Shown here: piece by piece, positions 49,891 to 61,900 of the stretch
Numbering within the stretch: the first letter of the stretch is position 1
How the letters are laid out: every line of letters begins with the position of its first letter
Assembly (NCBI GenBank): GCA_932294295.1
Contig: OW028584.1
Coordinates: 23,906,638 to 23,970,637, forward strand
Reading direction: 5' to 3'
Source: Alitta virens
Taxonomy: Eukaryota > Annelida > Polychaeta > Phyllodocida > Nereididae
DNA: 64,000 bases
Notes under the pieces: model-generated
Databases searched by the model: none
The model's input: only the letters and a program-made list of their open reading frames with translations
Told to the model about the DNA's origin: nothing
Position numbers and translations under genes: made by a program

Positions 49891-50787
49891 ATTTAGCTTC
49901 TTCCAGGACTATATTTAGACTGGATCAACTCACCCTTACTATTGACCCCTACCTTGATTATATAATTCAAGTGTTACAAACAATATTTGGTGTATGTGAT
50001 AAACTATAACAACGTGTGACAAACTATTCAAGTATAAACACTGCAGTTAATTAACGAAAGCTCGAATGTATGCTCTGATCATTTAAATCTGTGTTTGTCT
50101 GTGATTTTATGTATTTAGGACCCAGGACCTTGTAACGAGCTAACAAGTACATGAACCAATGGTCCACACAAAACGTTGTGCGTTACATTTATATTAATAT
50201 TTCAAATAACACCTATACTTTTGACCCGGCTAGTATACGAGGAAATACAAGGCCTCCAGCTAGTAGAATACGAAAACTAGACAATTATGCTAGCAAAAGT
50301 AAGTGGACTTCATCAGACTAGTTGACTGGGGAATACCTCTGAGCTGTGTTGATAAATAAATCAAGAGTTAATCAGTCTAATTTGAGAACTTTGTACTTTC
50401 ATCCTTCTTTGTTGGGAGAAGACTGTGTAGCTAGTCCAATTGGATCTAGGCACGGCCAGGGCACCACGTGAGAGTTGATTTTAGCTCATCTTTCATGGTT
50501 AGGAGGCAAATGAATGCTGAAATTGCTGGGAGTATTCCTGACCCCAGCACACCACCACAAAACAGAGGGATAAAAACGTTCCTAGCTGTCTTTTAATTGA
50601 GTTTCTTAATTGTATGAACTCTGCTGGGAAGGTCCCTTAATTGGGGGTACAATAGGGTCACGAACTCAAATTACCAAAATGATTTAATCATTTAAGAGTG
50701 GGGCCCCATTCAGGCTATGATATGATGTGAAATATCTTGGGTCTAATTAGTGTTGAGGTGATCTGGTACATTTTGTCATTGCTTTAT

Positions 50788-50816
50788 CATGGAGACAGTC
50801 TACTCCTGTCTCCATG
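50788..50816. mobile_element. Micro-palindrome F, same termini, no direct repeat seen
   Basis: A 29-bp palindrome with perfect 11-bp arms CATGGAGACAG / CTGTCTCCATG and a 7-bp centre, inside the Hox intron. The 7 bases on each side do not match, so the duplication is lost or never formed. Included because the termini are those of copies A-E. Confidence 0.45.
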
Positions 50817-51039
50817 ATTATACCATTCCATCTTTGGTACTTTTTATCAATATCTTCTTATTATGTTGACGCGTGTATCAAATCATTCTGCCATCAATAA
50901 TTTTTTATATATATGATAATCTGGATCCCATTAAAACTTGTTGCATCAACAGTGACTTGGTCTTAATAGTGAGCTGTTTTTATTGAAGTTTTGAACTGTG
51001 AATTTGACTGAAAAATGCTCAAACTATCACCTACTGACA

Positions 51040-51412
51040 TTGTTATTTTATGCTATGTTATATTGTATTATGTTATGTAATTTAATGTCATATAATGTAA
51101 TGTAATGTTATGTTATATTATGCTATATTATGTTATGTTAAATTATGTTATATCATGCTATATTATGTTATATTATGCTACATTATGTTATATTTTGTTA
51201 TATTATTATTTATATTATGTTATATTATGTTATATTGTGCTATATTATGTTATATTATGTTGTATTGTGTTATATTATGTTATATTATGTTATATTATAT
51301 TATATTATATTATGCTATATTATGTTATATTGTGTAATATTATGTTATTTATATTATGTTATATTTTGTTATATTATGTTAAATTATGCCATATTATGTT
51401 ATATTATGTATG
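51040..51412. repeat. 370-bp TTATG/TTATA simple-sequence array
   Basis: Roughly 5-bp and 10-bp units of TTATG and TTATAT type. It is open in three plus-strand frames at once, giving long tyrosine- and leucine-rich frames that are not genes. Confidence 0.92.
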
Positions 51413-51754
51413 TGCCTTCTGTTTATCTTTAATTTTAGTGTATTGAGCTTGTAATACCAGTAATATTACATCAAATTGCCTCTTATTACATAAAACATTA
51501 TGTTGTATTACCATTCATTACCTAATGTTACATCATTAGGTCATGTTATGCAAGGTCTCGGTACAAAACGATCCTGTGTCGCTTTAATTAGTACACGATT
51601 GGAGCAATGTTATGTAATGCAATGCAATATTGTACTACATTGTAATACATTGTAAACAAGTTGAGTGCATGTTGCATAATGCTAATCACTACTGATTATT
51701 ACTTCCCAGTTAATTTCCTGATAAATCGGTTACAATAGCTATATATTGTGTTGT

Positions 51755-51931
51755 CACATTTTCTCGAATACAACCTGGGTCAAAAATAGGGGCTATCTCC
51801 TTTAGAAACAATGCAAGATTAACTTTGAAACTAGTATTATAATGTAATTTAATATACCAATTAAACTCCTGTATCGTTTAAACGCCGGTGCAATAATAGA
51901 GGCCTGGGCATGTAATCAAGAAAATACAGTA
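51755..51931. mobile_element. MITE with TTTTCTCGAATACA termini
   Basis: The left end CACATTTTCTCGAATACA and the right end TGTAATCAAGAAAATACAG are inverted copies of one another. Inner parts also mirror (CCTGGGTCAAAAATAGGGGC against the complement of CAATAATAGAGGCCTGGGC). Length about 177 bp; no coding capacity. Confidence 0.5.
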
Positions 51932-52792
51932 TTAATTAATTATTTTCAAAATGCAATTGTGCATTTGCATTTATTTCAGTTATATGTACCAATGACTGCA
52001 ATGAATTTAATTATGAATGAAAGCAAAAATGTTATATTTGAGCAATAAAGGATTCGTATTATCAATTATTCAGACTATTTTTTCCTTTTCAAGCATGACA
52101 ATCTATTGATTTTTAACAACTACCATGCAGAATATATAGTATTGTATGCACCAAGGAGTCTGCATACTCATTTTGAATTTGTTCTATGCTTTAGAAGTAG
52201 TTGTATTTAATACAGAAAGAGCAACAATCTTCTAAATTCAGTCAATACCAATTCTTGTACTTGTAGCTACACTCAAAACTTTGGCCCTAGATTAGCTGGG
52301 TGAACTCGATTATTAGAGGAACAGGGTAAATTAAATTACCCCACTTGATGGAGTGACCACATTGTGGACACTGCATAGAAGGGTCAGCTATTTTGCTTGA
52401 CCACTGGCCAGTATACCATGGACGCAGTCTCTACTACTATACGACTATGGTAAAAATAATCACAGACTTATCAAAATTAAATTAAGTTATATATTAAAGA
52501 AAAAAGTCTCAAAAGGCTGTTATTTATATGAAGCACAAGTTCATGTAGTGACATTAAACTTCTGCATTTTTACGATATTTATATTGTAACGTCCTATATT
52601 TATCATATTAATTTAAAGATAAAACAAGGTAACCAGCTGTGGTTTGGCACTATTTTCCATTTACTATAACATTTTTATTACAAGAATGAGATACACGTTG
52701 TATACACTTTCGAATAACCTGAACGTGGAATATATAGAAATAATAAAATATAGGAAAAAATATGTATGCCCAACAAATATGATTAATATGCT

Positions 52793-52944
52793 ACATGGCC
52801 AATTGTGCCACGTGCGTTTTCCATGAGAAGGATAAACGCATGGAAAACGCATGGTTTTTGCCTCATTATAATTAGCTAAAAACCATGCGTTTTCCATGCG
52901 TCTATCCTTCTCATGGAAAACGCACGTGGCACATTTGGCCATGT
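52793..52944. repeat. Long near-perfect hairpin, 67-bp arms
   Basis: The arm 52793-52859 is the reverse complement of 52878-52944 with only two mismatches, around an 18-base centre. Within each arm GCGTTTTCCATG occurs and then recurs in reverse (CATGGAAAACGC), so the structure is nested. The outer ends are ACATGGCC / GGCCATGT. It is probably a fold-back MITE or a recent inverted duplication; a transcript of either strand would form a long stem. Confidence 0.75.
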
Positions 52945-55900
52945 ATATATGCATTATAATTCAGTGACTGATTTTGTGATGTCACAAAGACATTGTCAAA
53001 AATATGGGACTAGAATTCTATCTTCTTTATATCTTATATAAAATGAATGACTACTTTTACATAAAAGAAAAGATGAAAAATATAAGAAAAAACGAAAAAG
53101 AATTCCAAAGCATTTCAAAAGGTAAACACCTGAATGGGAAAACTCCATACAAACTCCTGGGGAGACTTCGTAGGTCTCCTAGGACTATCTCAGATAACCA
53201 TTGATCATGCAGTTTTTTAAGTAAAACTCCCAAGAAAGCTGAGAAAAGCAGAGCATCCGTCTTGCTGCCCATTAAACGTCGATTCGACGTCGACACAACT
53301 CGGCTAAAATGAATAGCCTATTCAGGTTGAAAAATTCTCCAAAAGGAGTGAAAAATGACCACACTTTATCTAGGGGTTAGTCTTGCAAGCTCTTCTGTCA
53401 AGGAATTAGCTGCATGTGTTGTGGACCTGTCCCCAGAATATCTCCACAGGCTAAGCAAGCTTTTTATTTATCTATTTCTTCCCAAGCGTCTTTTATTTTA
53501 TTTCAACTTTTTTTTTGCCTTTTTCCTGGTGACTCTCCATTTATGGTTGGAAATCTATCATTCACTCCAGTCATCAGTTTTCATCCGAGTTTAGTTAAGT
53601 AAGTTCACTGCTTCCAAAGACGTGAGCATAAATTTTATGGATATGCTAAAGAAAACTCAGAAATTTTCCTGGTATCAATGACTAAACGAATTCAAGATTT
53701 CGACTGATGATATTTAAAACACGTATTTTCTATTTATACCTCTAATACCAATCAAAATCATACAGTAGCAATGATGTAAAAGTAAAAATCATAGGCTACC
53801 ACACACAATATGAACTGATTTAAGCAGAATGTTTCTAGCATATTCAGCTGACATTTTAGACAAATTACCCCCCTCCAGTAAACAATTGTTTGACTCCATG
53901 TATATCAGTCAGTCAGTTAGCTTTGACTAACAAGGTAGTTACCGTTTTTGTCAATATTATGTGAAATGGTAAGCTATTGACTTTGTAGTTAGTCTTAAGA
54001 CTAATGCCACATAAATTGAGACTAGATGACAGTCTAAAATTTTAGATACATCTGACTAAAATGTCAGCAAAATGTGGCTGTGATTGGATAAGTACAGACA
54101 GTGTCAAAATATCTAACCAGTTATTCAACACAGATGAACTTAGAAATGTGCAGTAACAACTGTAGTTGGGAGAAATACAAACATAGTCAAGCTAGGATAT
54201 TTAGCTATGAGTAGTTTTCATTCCTACAATTTGTCATGGGTTCTTCTTGTCCAAAAAGATACACCATATCAGGGAGAGTGTGGAAGCTCCAATTTTCTCC
54301 TTCATCAATCTTTTGAGGGCAAATCATAGGGGCTTTTAAACATTCCCTTTTACTCCAAAGAAATGATTAAAGAGCCGAATGCAGAGAGCAAAAGGAGTCA
54401 TCAATATTTCCCTTTGATATATGCTCTACTACCTCTGACCAACATGGCCGGATGAGATGAGGATATCTCCAGAATAATGAGGACTAGGCCGTTTTTTAGG
54501 TCCGCAATTTGTCCCCGAATTATACGGGTCGCTTTTTCGGTTTTGCCATCATTTCGCGGACGGCCGAAGTCATCAAATAGGAGGCTCAAGAAAATAGAAG
54601 AAAAAAATAAATGCATAAGAAGTGAGATTGGAATTGATGGGACATATTGAAGTGTGACAACTCAAAAGAAAAGATGGTACCGAGCTCTGAAAGGAAGATA
54701 TTCACCAGCAGCCTTTGGCCACTCATCAAAATATGAAACATTAGAAGTAAATATACCACAAAAACAGGAATAAAAGTTGAAAAAACATAGCTTTTTTGAT
54801 TAAGCAAAGTGTAAACAGTGACCATTATCAAGAAAAGAGAAATTAAGAAATCAGGTGGCAAAAATGTTATGACCACTTAGCTTTAACAACTGATCAAAAT
54901 GTATGAAATTATGACCAATATTAAGAAATACATAACTAAAGAAAATTATATAAAAAAACTGAAAAAAGAAGTTGAAAAACATAACATTCATCACCGATCA
55001 AATGATAAGAAAATTTACATGAACAGAAAGAACATTTTAGATCAGTTTGTAAACGCCTAGCTAATGTTGATGTGATGAAAACGAGGCAAAATTTGATTAA
55101 TGCAAAATATTATGGGCCGCTTGCACCAGAAAATTAGCGCAGAATGGGGTCAGTGCACCAGAACAGCTGACAAAAATGAGGTTATGTTTATAAACAAAGC
55201 AGGAGGAGAAAAAAAAATCTGATAGCAGCACTTTCTCAAGTTAATGGTGACTTGATAGCTCTGTGTTTTTGTCTATTTTTCATTTGTTTCCTTCGTTTTT
55301 TCTGTCACTTTTTTTTGTGGCTCGGTAGCAATCGCTGTTCTGTCATGAGTCGATCGGAGGCGCCCGAACACTAGATCAAAACAATGGGTTACGTCATAAT
55401 CACTTAGACCACGTGATCTCTGCTTGGTGGGGTGATAAATCTAGGGGGAGCTCTGTAGCAGCAGTTTAACCCCGGCGTCAATATGGCACATAAAAGGGAA
55501 ATAAACGGATAATGTTCCTACTGTTATGTTACCAATAAACACTCGACCTTTTTTTATGTCACTGATTTATTTTTCCTCGCCTGGTCTTAATTGGCCAAAA
55601 AAGGGAGATGTTAAATGCTCCTACGAGGGGTTGATAGGCATGCCCTGACCCCGGGTAGTTGCCAGTTGGTCATAATTCAGCCAAAACGACCCTCTATGTC
55701 TTCATAAAAAGCAGAAATCATCATATTTTAATCACGCTGAACCTCCCCGGGCGCTAAGATATATATTTTTTAAGCTAGCCAATTAGAAAGCCGCTCAAAC
55801 CATTCAGAGGTACTAGCCATCACATGACTCATGTTAAAAACCCCGAATGAAGTTTATATGGAGGGATTAGGAGGTGCACCGGCAGTCTAGACGGGGCCAG

Positions 55901-57518
55901 CATCCGCGACGGGTCTACAGGGCGGACAGTGGCCCGGAGTATGAGCACGGGGGCAGGGCTTACATGCTGCGAATTTCTACAGTGCGCTGAAGCCATTTTA
56001 AACAAACGCAACTTGCAGGAACTTCGCACACAAGACTTGAACACAAGTTTGCGGAATACTTCACTGGGAACTGGTCTCATTTATCAACGGATTTAGGGAT
56101 ATTTCGTTAATTCCTAGGAGACGTCCCAAGCCTCGTGGATAGCATAGCTTCAACTCTCAACCCCCGAGGTATACAGGAAAAATTACCCCACAAAACGCAG
56201 CTATCTTTGCATTTGGAGCCACTAAAATGGAATCTACACTGGAATCAGTGATATACTGGCCTTTCTCTATATATTCTGTGCAGTTCATTCATCAAATTCT
56301 TGGATTAAACAGTCAGGGATATGTTAACGCATTCTACTGTAAACAACGTCCTGGAGAGCGTCGAAACTAACGTCTTTGTTGACGTCAAAACGTTCTGAAC
56401 GTAATCAACGACGTATTAGTGCAACAAATTGATGATAGTCTCCTGAAACTTGTCTACAACCTTAAAATATGATGACATACCTCACACACAAAGCCACATA
56501 CGGCTAGAACTGTCAAAATTGTCCCCTTCGGAGATATATCTTGCCATAAATTCGTATTTTCTAAGTTGGAAGCTGTGAAAAAGCATTAAACCATTCTTCC
56601 TAGCTTTTTAAACACTGGAACACACAGCCCAAGGATGCTGGGATTGTGGATTTGCAGTTGTCAAGTGAAATATTAATACCAAGGCCCCGTGTTCACGCCG
56701 CACACTTCTCATATCTGCGAAATATTATTAATGATCTTCCTGGGTTCATAAAAAAAACTCAATGTTACGTTTTTCATCAATCTTTTGCCAAGCGCAGTAC
56801 AGCACAATACATTATAAGTAAATAGACTATTTTTTCACATCGTGCAAACATGTGTACACTCATGCTGCTGTGATCACTATTTTTAACTGCTGTTTGTTGT
56901 TATTAAATGCGCAAATTATTTATTATGATATTTGTTCACAACTATATAGTGTTATATTGGACTTGAATTTATTTACAATAACAACCATTATATATTTCAC
57001 TCATAAACTAACTTGCTGTATATATATATAGCTCCAGAGAGACTTGATAAACATTATTGATATTTTATCAAAAAAAATGTATTTTACTTACATTTTATAC
57101 ATTAATTAATGGATAATTTATTTAGTTAATTCACAAAAAATCACCTTGCATTTGTATAACATTACTTACATGTTAATAAACAGGACATAAACATTTTTGG
57201 GAGACATTTTGTTGTTTTAAGTTTAAAATGTCAGTTCAGGTTTACAAGTACACCATTTTCTGAGAATTAGTTTAAAATTAATACAGTTTACATAGATGTT
57301 TAGTTTATTTACACATGTGATATTTCTAAAGTTACCATTTAGAAATTCTTAATGAATTCTGACAAATTACTTTCAAGCTACTTGAGTACAAATAGTCAGA
57401 TTGTAGAAGGCAAAGTAGTCTAATTGTAGATTACAGCCAGTACATGACATTGTGCAGCTTAGTTGCATTGAAAATTGTTAGATTTTGAAAGTGTTGAATA
57501 TAAATTTAAATGACTTAC

Positions 57519-58185
57519 CAAATTGTGACTTCATCCAAGGGTAAATGGGGATGTTGGATGACGAACTTCCGTTTCCGGCGTTGGAGTTCTCACCGGAAGA
57601 GCCCACCGAGTTGTCATCGTCGAATTCGCCATCGTCCCGATCTTCGTCGGCAGTGGTCGGTGACGTACTAGATGAAGTAGAAGCTGGGCGGTCGGTAGAA
57701 ACGGGTTTTGTTTTGCTGTGATTGCTCATATTAATTGGAGCAAGCTGTTGTTGCTGATGGGTCAGTGGGCCAGAGGGGGAGACCGGTCCTAGATCCTTTC
57801 GGTGCCCGGGGGACGGCGAACCAGCAGGCGGCCGACCATCACCCGTCCCGGCCCCCGGACTGAAGTTGGCTGCGGGAGATTGGAGGCGCCGTGAGTAATC
57901 GGCCCCCGATGCGCCGTACAGACTACCCGAGGTGCTGGAAGCCGGACTGGTTGGACCAGGAGATGTTGGGGAGCCCATGTGGCCGTTGTAGGGTCCGTAT
58001 TTAGCGTAATCGCTGGTTGGAGGGGGGCTCCGTGGGCCGCTGTACATGGGAGAGCCATCTTGGGGGCGACGGCTGTCGTTTCCCGAGCCTCCGTAGGCCG
58101 CTCCTCCCGGGCCGAGCTGGGCGCCGTAGCTGGCAGATCCAGGGGCGGACCCCGTGAGATAAGAATTTGTGTAATATGTGCTCAT
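57519..58185 (-). CDS. Central-class Hox protein, exon 1 (N-terminus and YPWM hexapeptide)
   Basis: First coding exon of a Hox transcription factor; encodes residues 1-222 plus the first base of codon 223. The start ATG (58183-58185) is the first Met after an in-frame TAG three codons upstream (58192-58194), so the start is well fixed. The protein opens with MSTYYTNSYLTG, resembling the MSSYFVNS-type N-terminal motif of Hox5-8 proteins. A long low-complexity part rich in Ser, Gly and Pro follows, then a short Gln run, an acidic stretch at about residues 180-191 (DEDRDDGEFDDD) and the PBC-binding hexapeptide IYPWMKSQFG with YPWM at 215-218. The exon ends at a consensus donor GTAAGT (57518 downward), giving a phase-1 intron. 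Without splicing the frame continues only 12 residues. The family binds DNA in the nucleus with PBC/Meis partners; here that role is inferred from homology. The exon is GC-richer than its surroundings. Confidence 0.95.
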
Positions 58186-58260
58186 TTCGATCTATAAACT
58201 TCTATTATCCTCTTCGTTTTATTGGCCAAAGGGCCAGTGATATTTATCTTGCCTCCAACA
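58186..58260 (-). promoter_or_regulatory. 5' leader and proximal promoter candidate of the Hox gene
   Basis: Directly upstream of the start codon. On the minus strand it holds a CCAAT motif within GGCCAATAAAA about 30 bases before the ATG, and the in-frame stop that fixes the start. G at -3 and A at -1 give an acceptable initiation context. The transcription start is not visible, and the CCAAT may lie inside the transcript. Confidence 0.35.
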
Positions 58261-58689
58261 CAAATTATTAGGTGTAGTTTCCCCTGAAAATATAATATAC
58301 AAAATTATTGTTACTAAAGTTTGTTAATACATTCCAAAAATGTCGATTTTCGTGAATATACACTGAATTTACTTGCCATTTTACTTGTACAAACAAACTG
58401 CTAGAATTATTCGTTCATTTTTGTACTAGCTGTCAATGAAAATTTATGACAAAAGATTTGCTCTATATTCTTTCCTGTTTAAATAGTATTTCTGTTTAAA
58501 TACTATTAATATAAATCTTATCATTTTCAGAGAAATATTAGCTGGAATTCCCAGCCTACTTCCGTAGCAGCCACATGTCACAAATGCCTTAGTTAGTCAA
58601 AAAAATTAGGTTAAGTTTTTTGGGAGATTCTATTATTGCTACAAAAACGCAGAAAAAGAAACTATACAATTGTCATAAATTGGCCACTT

Positions 58690-58930
58690 TAGATAAGAAG
58701 TATCTTGACGCTACAGATCAAAGGGAATACGTTAGATAAGGGATGATATTTTTAGATAAGAATGTTTACAGTCCGTAGATAAGAGCGCTCTCTATCAAAT
58801 AAACAGAACGGCACCTGCAAAGTTCGATACAATATCTCTGTTTCTTCATTCAAGAAGAATTTGTTATTTTTGTCTGACCTTAAGTCGTTCAATGTAACCT
58901 TACGGAACACTTGTAACATCAAAGAGATAA
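58690..58930 (-). promoter_or_regulatory. GATA-site cluster with two TCF/LEF motifs upstream of the Hox gene
   Basis: Four identical TAGATAAG motifs occur on the plus strand at 58690-58697, 58733-58740, 58753-58760 and 58776-58783. A fifth GATA core (GAGATAAC) lies at 58923-58931 and reverse cores at 58700 and 58792. AGATAAG is the best-known GATA-factor binding core. Between the first two lies AGATCAAAGGG (58715-58725), a near-ideal TCF/LEF site in reverse, and a second ATCAAAG lies at 58918-58924. The cluster is 0.5-0.75 kb from the Hox start. Its regulatory role is inferred from motif density only. Confidence 0.45.
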
Positions 58931-61900
58931 CTGTATTATTTTGACGGCCGTTAAGGTGAGATGTGCCTGTCAAAAATGACTCTTTTCAATTTTCGTTGAA
59001 AGAGCTACAAAAATTGTTCCTCAAAAACTGCTTACTTGATTTTTAACCATGTTATAGAGCTATATACTTTTCATGATATTAATAAATATCAAACTAAGTG
59101 GGATCTGTACAATAATTATGATCTATATACTGTAAAAACGGTGAGTGCATACAAATCGTCTTTCAATGTATTAAATTGTAATTAAAAATACACTAATACT
59201 TTCTTTCTTTGGATCAAATGGATCAAAAATTATCTGCACTCCAATCAGTACTGTCTGTGTCAGTGCAGTTTGCCAGCATAATATACAAGCTGAAAAACAG
59301 GCCCCAACATACGTCTAATTTTTTATACCGAAAACCATCCATTTTCTGCGCAGCCAAACAGCTGATTCTGAGTCGTGGAGGATTGCAACACTTTGTTGTT
59401 GTTGTTTTTGTATTTCCAGAAGAGAGATATAAACATTTAAGAAAAGAGGCCAGCCAAAATTAAATAAAAGATGTAGTATTTGCCATTATTATAGAACAAT
59501 ATAATGCCAAGCTATATCTGTCTTACTGAATGTTTTATAATATTTTAAATTAAACACTGTCACACACTGACTCATATTTATTTTGTATAGCTTTATTAGT
59601 CTATATCTTAGCCCAATAACATGCTGTAGACTACTAGCTATTTATAATTATTTGTCTATACATTATTTTCTGTAGCTGACTGGTTAGTTATATGGGGAGA
59701 TTTTCTTCACATTTTTGGTCAGCTCATTGTTGCATTTATATATATAATTAATTTTCCTTAATTTTATTTTGAATGCTACATGAAATGATAACTGCTACAA
59801 TACATATTATCATAACAAAATAATCATAAATATTGCTCCTTCTAGTCACATATCATTCATATGCATTTAATCACAATTTTCATAGTAATTTAGAAAATAA
59901 GTAATTTCTGAGGAAAAATATAAATAAAGTTAGGGCCACATATCAACCTTTTATTTTTCTCTTTAATAAACCAAAAATAGTCTAATATTTCAACTTCCAG
60001 GATAATTATCATCACTCAATACAGCTTTACAAACTTATCTTTTAATAAAGCCAAAAAAAATTTTCTCGCTTATGTTATTCTCATAATTTTTTCTGCTGCC
60101 TTCATTGTCCATAATCAAAGTAACATTTCCCATCTCTCTGTAAACCACAAGTTCAACTCCCAATTTGTTGGCACAAGAGATAAAATCTTTTTTTATGCAT
60201 TCCTAAAAATCAGAGAGGATGAGAAATTGATCAAAAATGACAGTCCTGCAGGGTTTTGAAAGCTCATCCATCATAAAAAATAAGCTCACCTGAAATTGCA
60301 GGGAGGTGTTTTTTATCCAGTTCTTTTGCCCTTTTCCTTTATATTTCTTTTCTTGTATCCTTTTCGTGTTTTTCCTTTTCCTGTTTTTCCGTTTATTTTC
60401 TTCACACAGCTTTTAGGTTTGTTACCATGGTGACGTTTTTGCTTTATTTTACCTCTCAGCAGTACCAATTGAGTTTCAAGATGGTAGGCTAAGTCACTTC
60501 CAAATAGTTTTTCAACCTTTTCCCTTTTTTCTGTATCTCTGGCTTCCCACAGATGCGAATCTGAGAACTCTGGAAAATACAAAAATACAGGATATTGATA
60601 AAATTGAAAAAAAAATAAGAAGAAGAAAAAACTTATACAAAAATTATACAAACATAGTAATGATAAAAAAATTGATACGATATGCTTTGTCAGTTTGAAT
60701 TGAGTTGAAGAGAAGAGATGTGATGAGATGAGATGAGGAAGTTTTTTTACACAAACACCTCAACAAATAGGAACTTGAGAACACTCCAATAAAACAACAA
60801 TGAGGTCATCAATAAATATCAATTAATAGGTGACCAGTATATCCTGGTGTTACCCAAATCATGGCAGAAAAAAATGTCAATATTGCACTGTTATGATATT
60901 GATAACACTCACAGCTAAACAAAAATCACCCACAGAAACAATGGATGTTTTTTACTACACGAAACCCTAGCTGTAAACCTGATTCCATTACATATTAATG
61001 CTGAATTACCTTAATAAAATGTAATATTTTTCAGGTTTCTGAACGCAAAATAACTGTGTTATGAGTAACAATGAAGCTGCACAGACTGATAATTCATAGT
61101 GAGCCGAAAAAAACAAAGCGCCATTTATTTGGGTTGTTGACGATATGCAACGAAATATTATAAAGAAAAAACTAAAAACTCACTGAGTACAGGACCCCTA
61201 CAGAGAAGGACAACACAATTTTTGAGCTTTTATATGATTCTGGATCCATTTATCCCGAAAATTACCTTTATAAGTGGGCAAAGATACTAGGTTTGGTGAA
61301 AGATAATAATTGTTATTGAGAGAGAAAAAAAAACATGGCGGACTAGCGGAGTTGGGTTCAGGGTGTGCTCAACGCTGATTGGTCAGATCCTTAATATTCT
61401 AAACAGATGAGGATGTAACGAACGATGCTATTGGTTAGTGGGGAAAGATGAAAAATATCCCTTAACCCAAAAAGCGTCTGTCGGCCATGTTGCAAAAATC
61501 ATCTTGTGGCAAAGAAAAAAAAAAGAAAAATATGGATATAAATCAAGAGCTGGCATGTGCTAGTCGCTCGACATCTGTTATATAAGTTATGAGGGACTGG
61601 TATTGATGAATATCTCAGAGGTTAGTGTTGAGAATAGACGCTAAGGTAGTTAGCAAAAAGGTCACAACAGCTCATATATCTGTGTCACGTGCTTTCAGCC
61701 GAAGTTGTCATGCTATTCTGTATCATTTGGTAAAATACATTAAAATCAAAACCCAGTGAAGAGCATTTGGTATTATTTAAGTGTAAATTGTTTTAATGGT
61801 ATATCTTATTTTATTATAATAAAACGATATTATCAATATAATATGCAGTTCATCGAGATACCATTTATTATTATTCATATATTTCTTTATTTAAATTGAT

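Noticed and set aside
51105..51446. Three overlapping plus-strand frames rich in Tyr, Leu, Cys and Met
   Set aside because: The TTATG/TTATA array is open in all three frames; not a protein.
57789..58197. Frames overlapping Hox exon 1 on both strands (57789-58058 minus, 57979-58197 plus)
   Set aside because: Out-of-frame or antisense shadows in the GC-rich exon; low-complexity, no domain.
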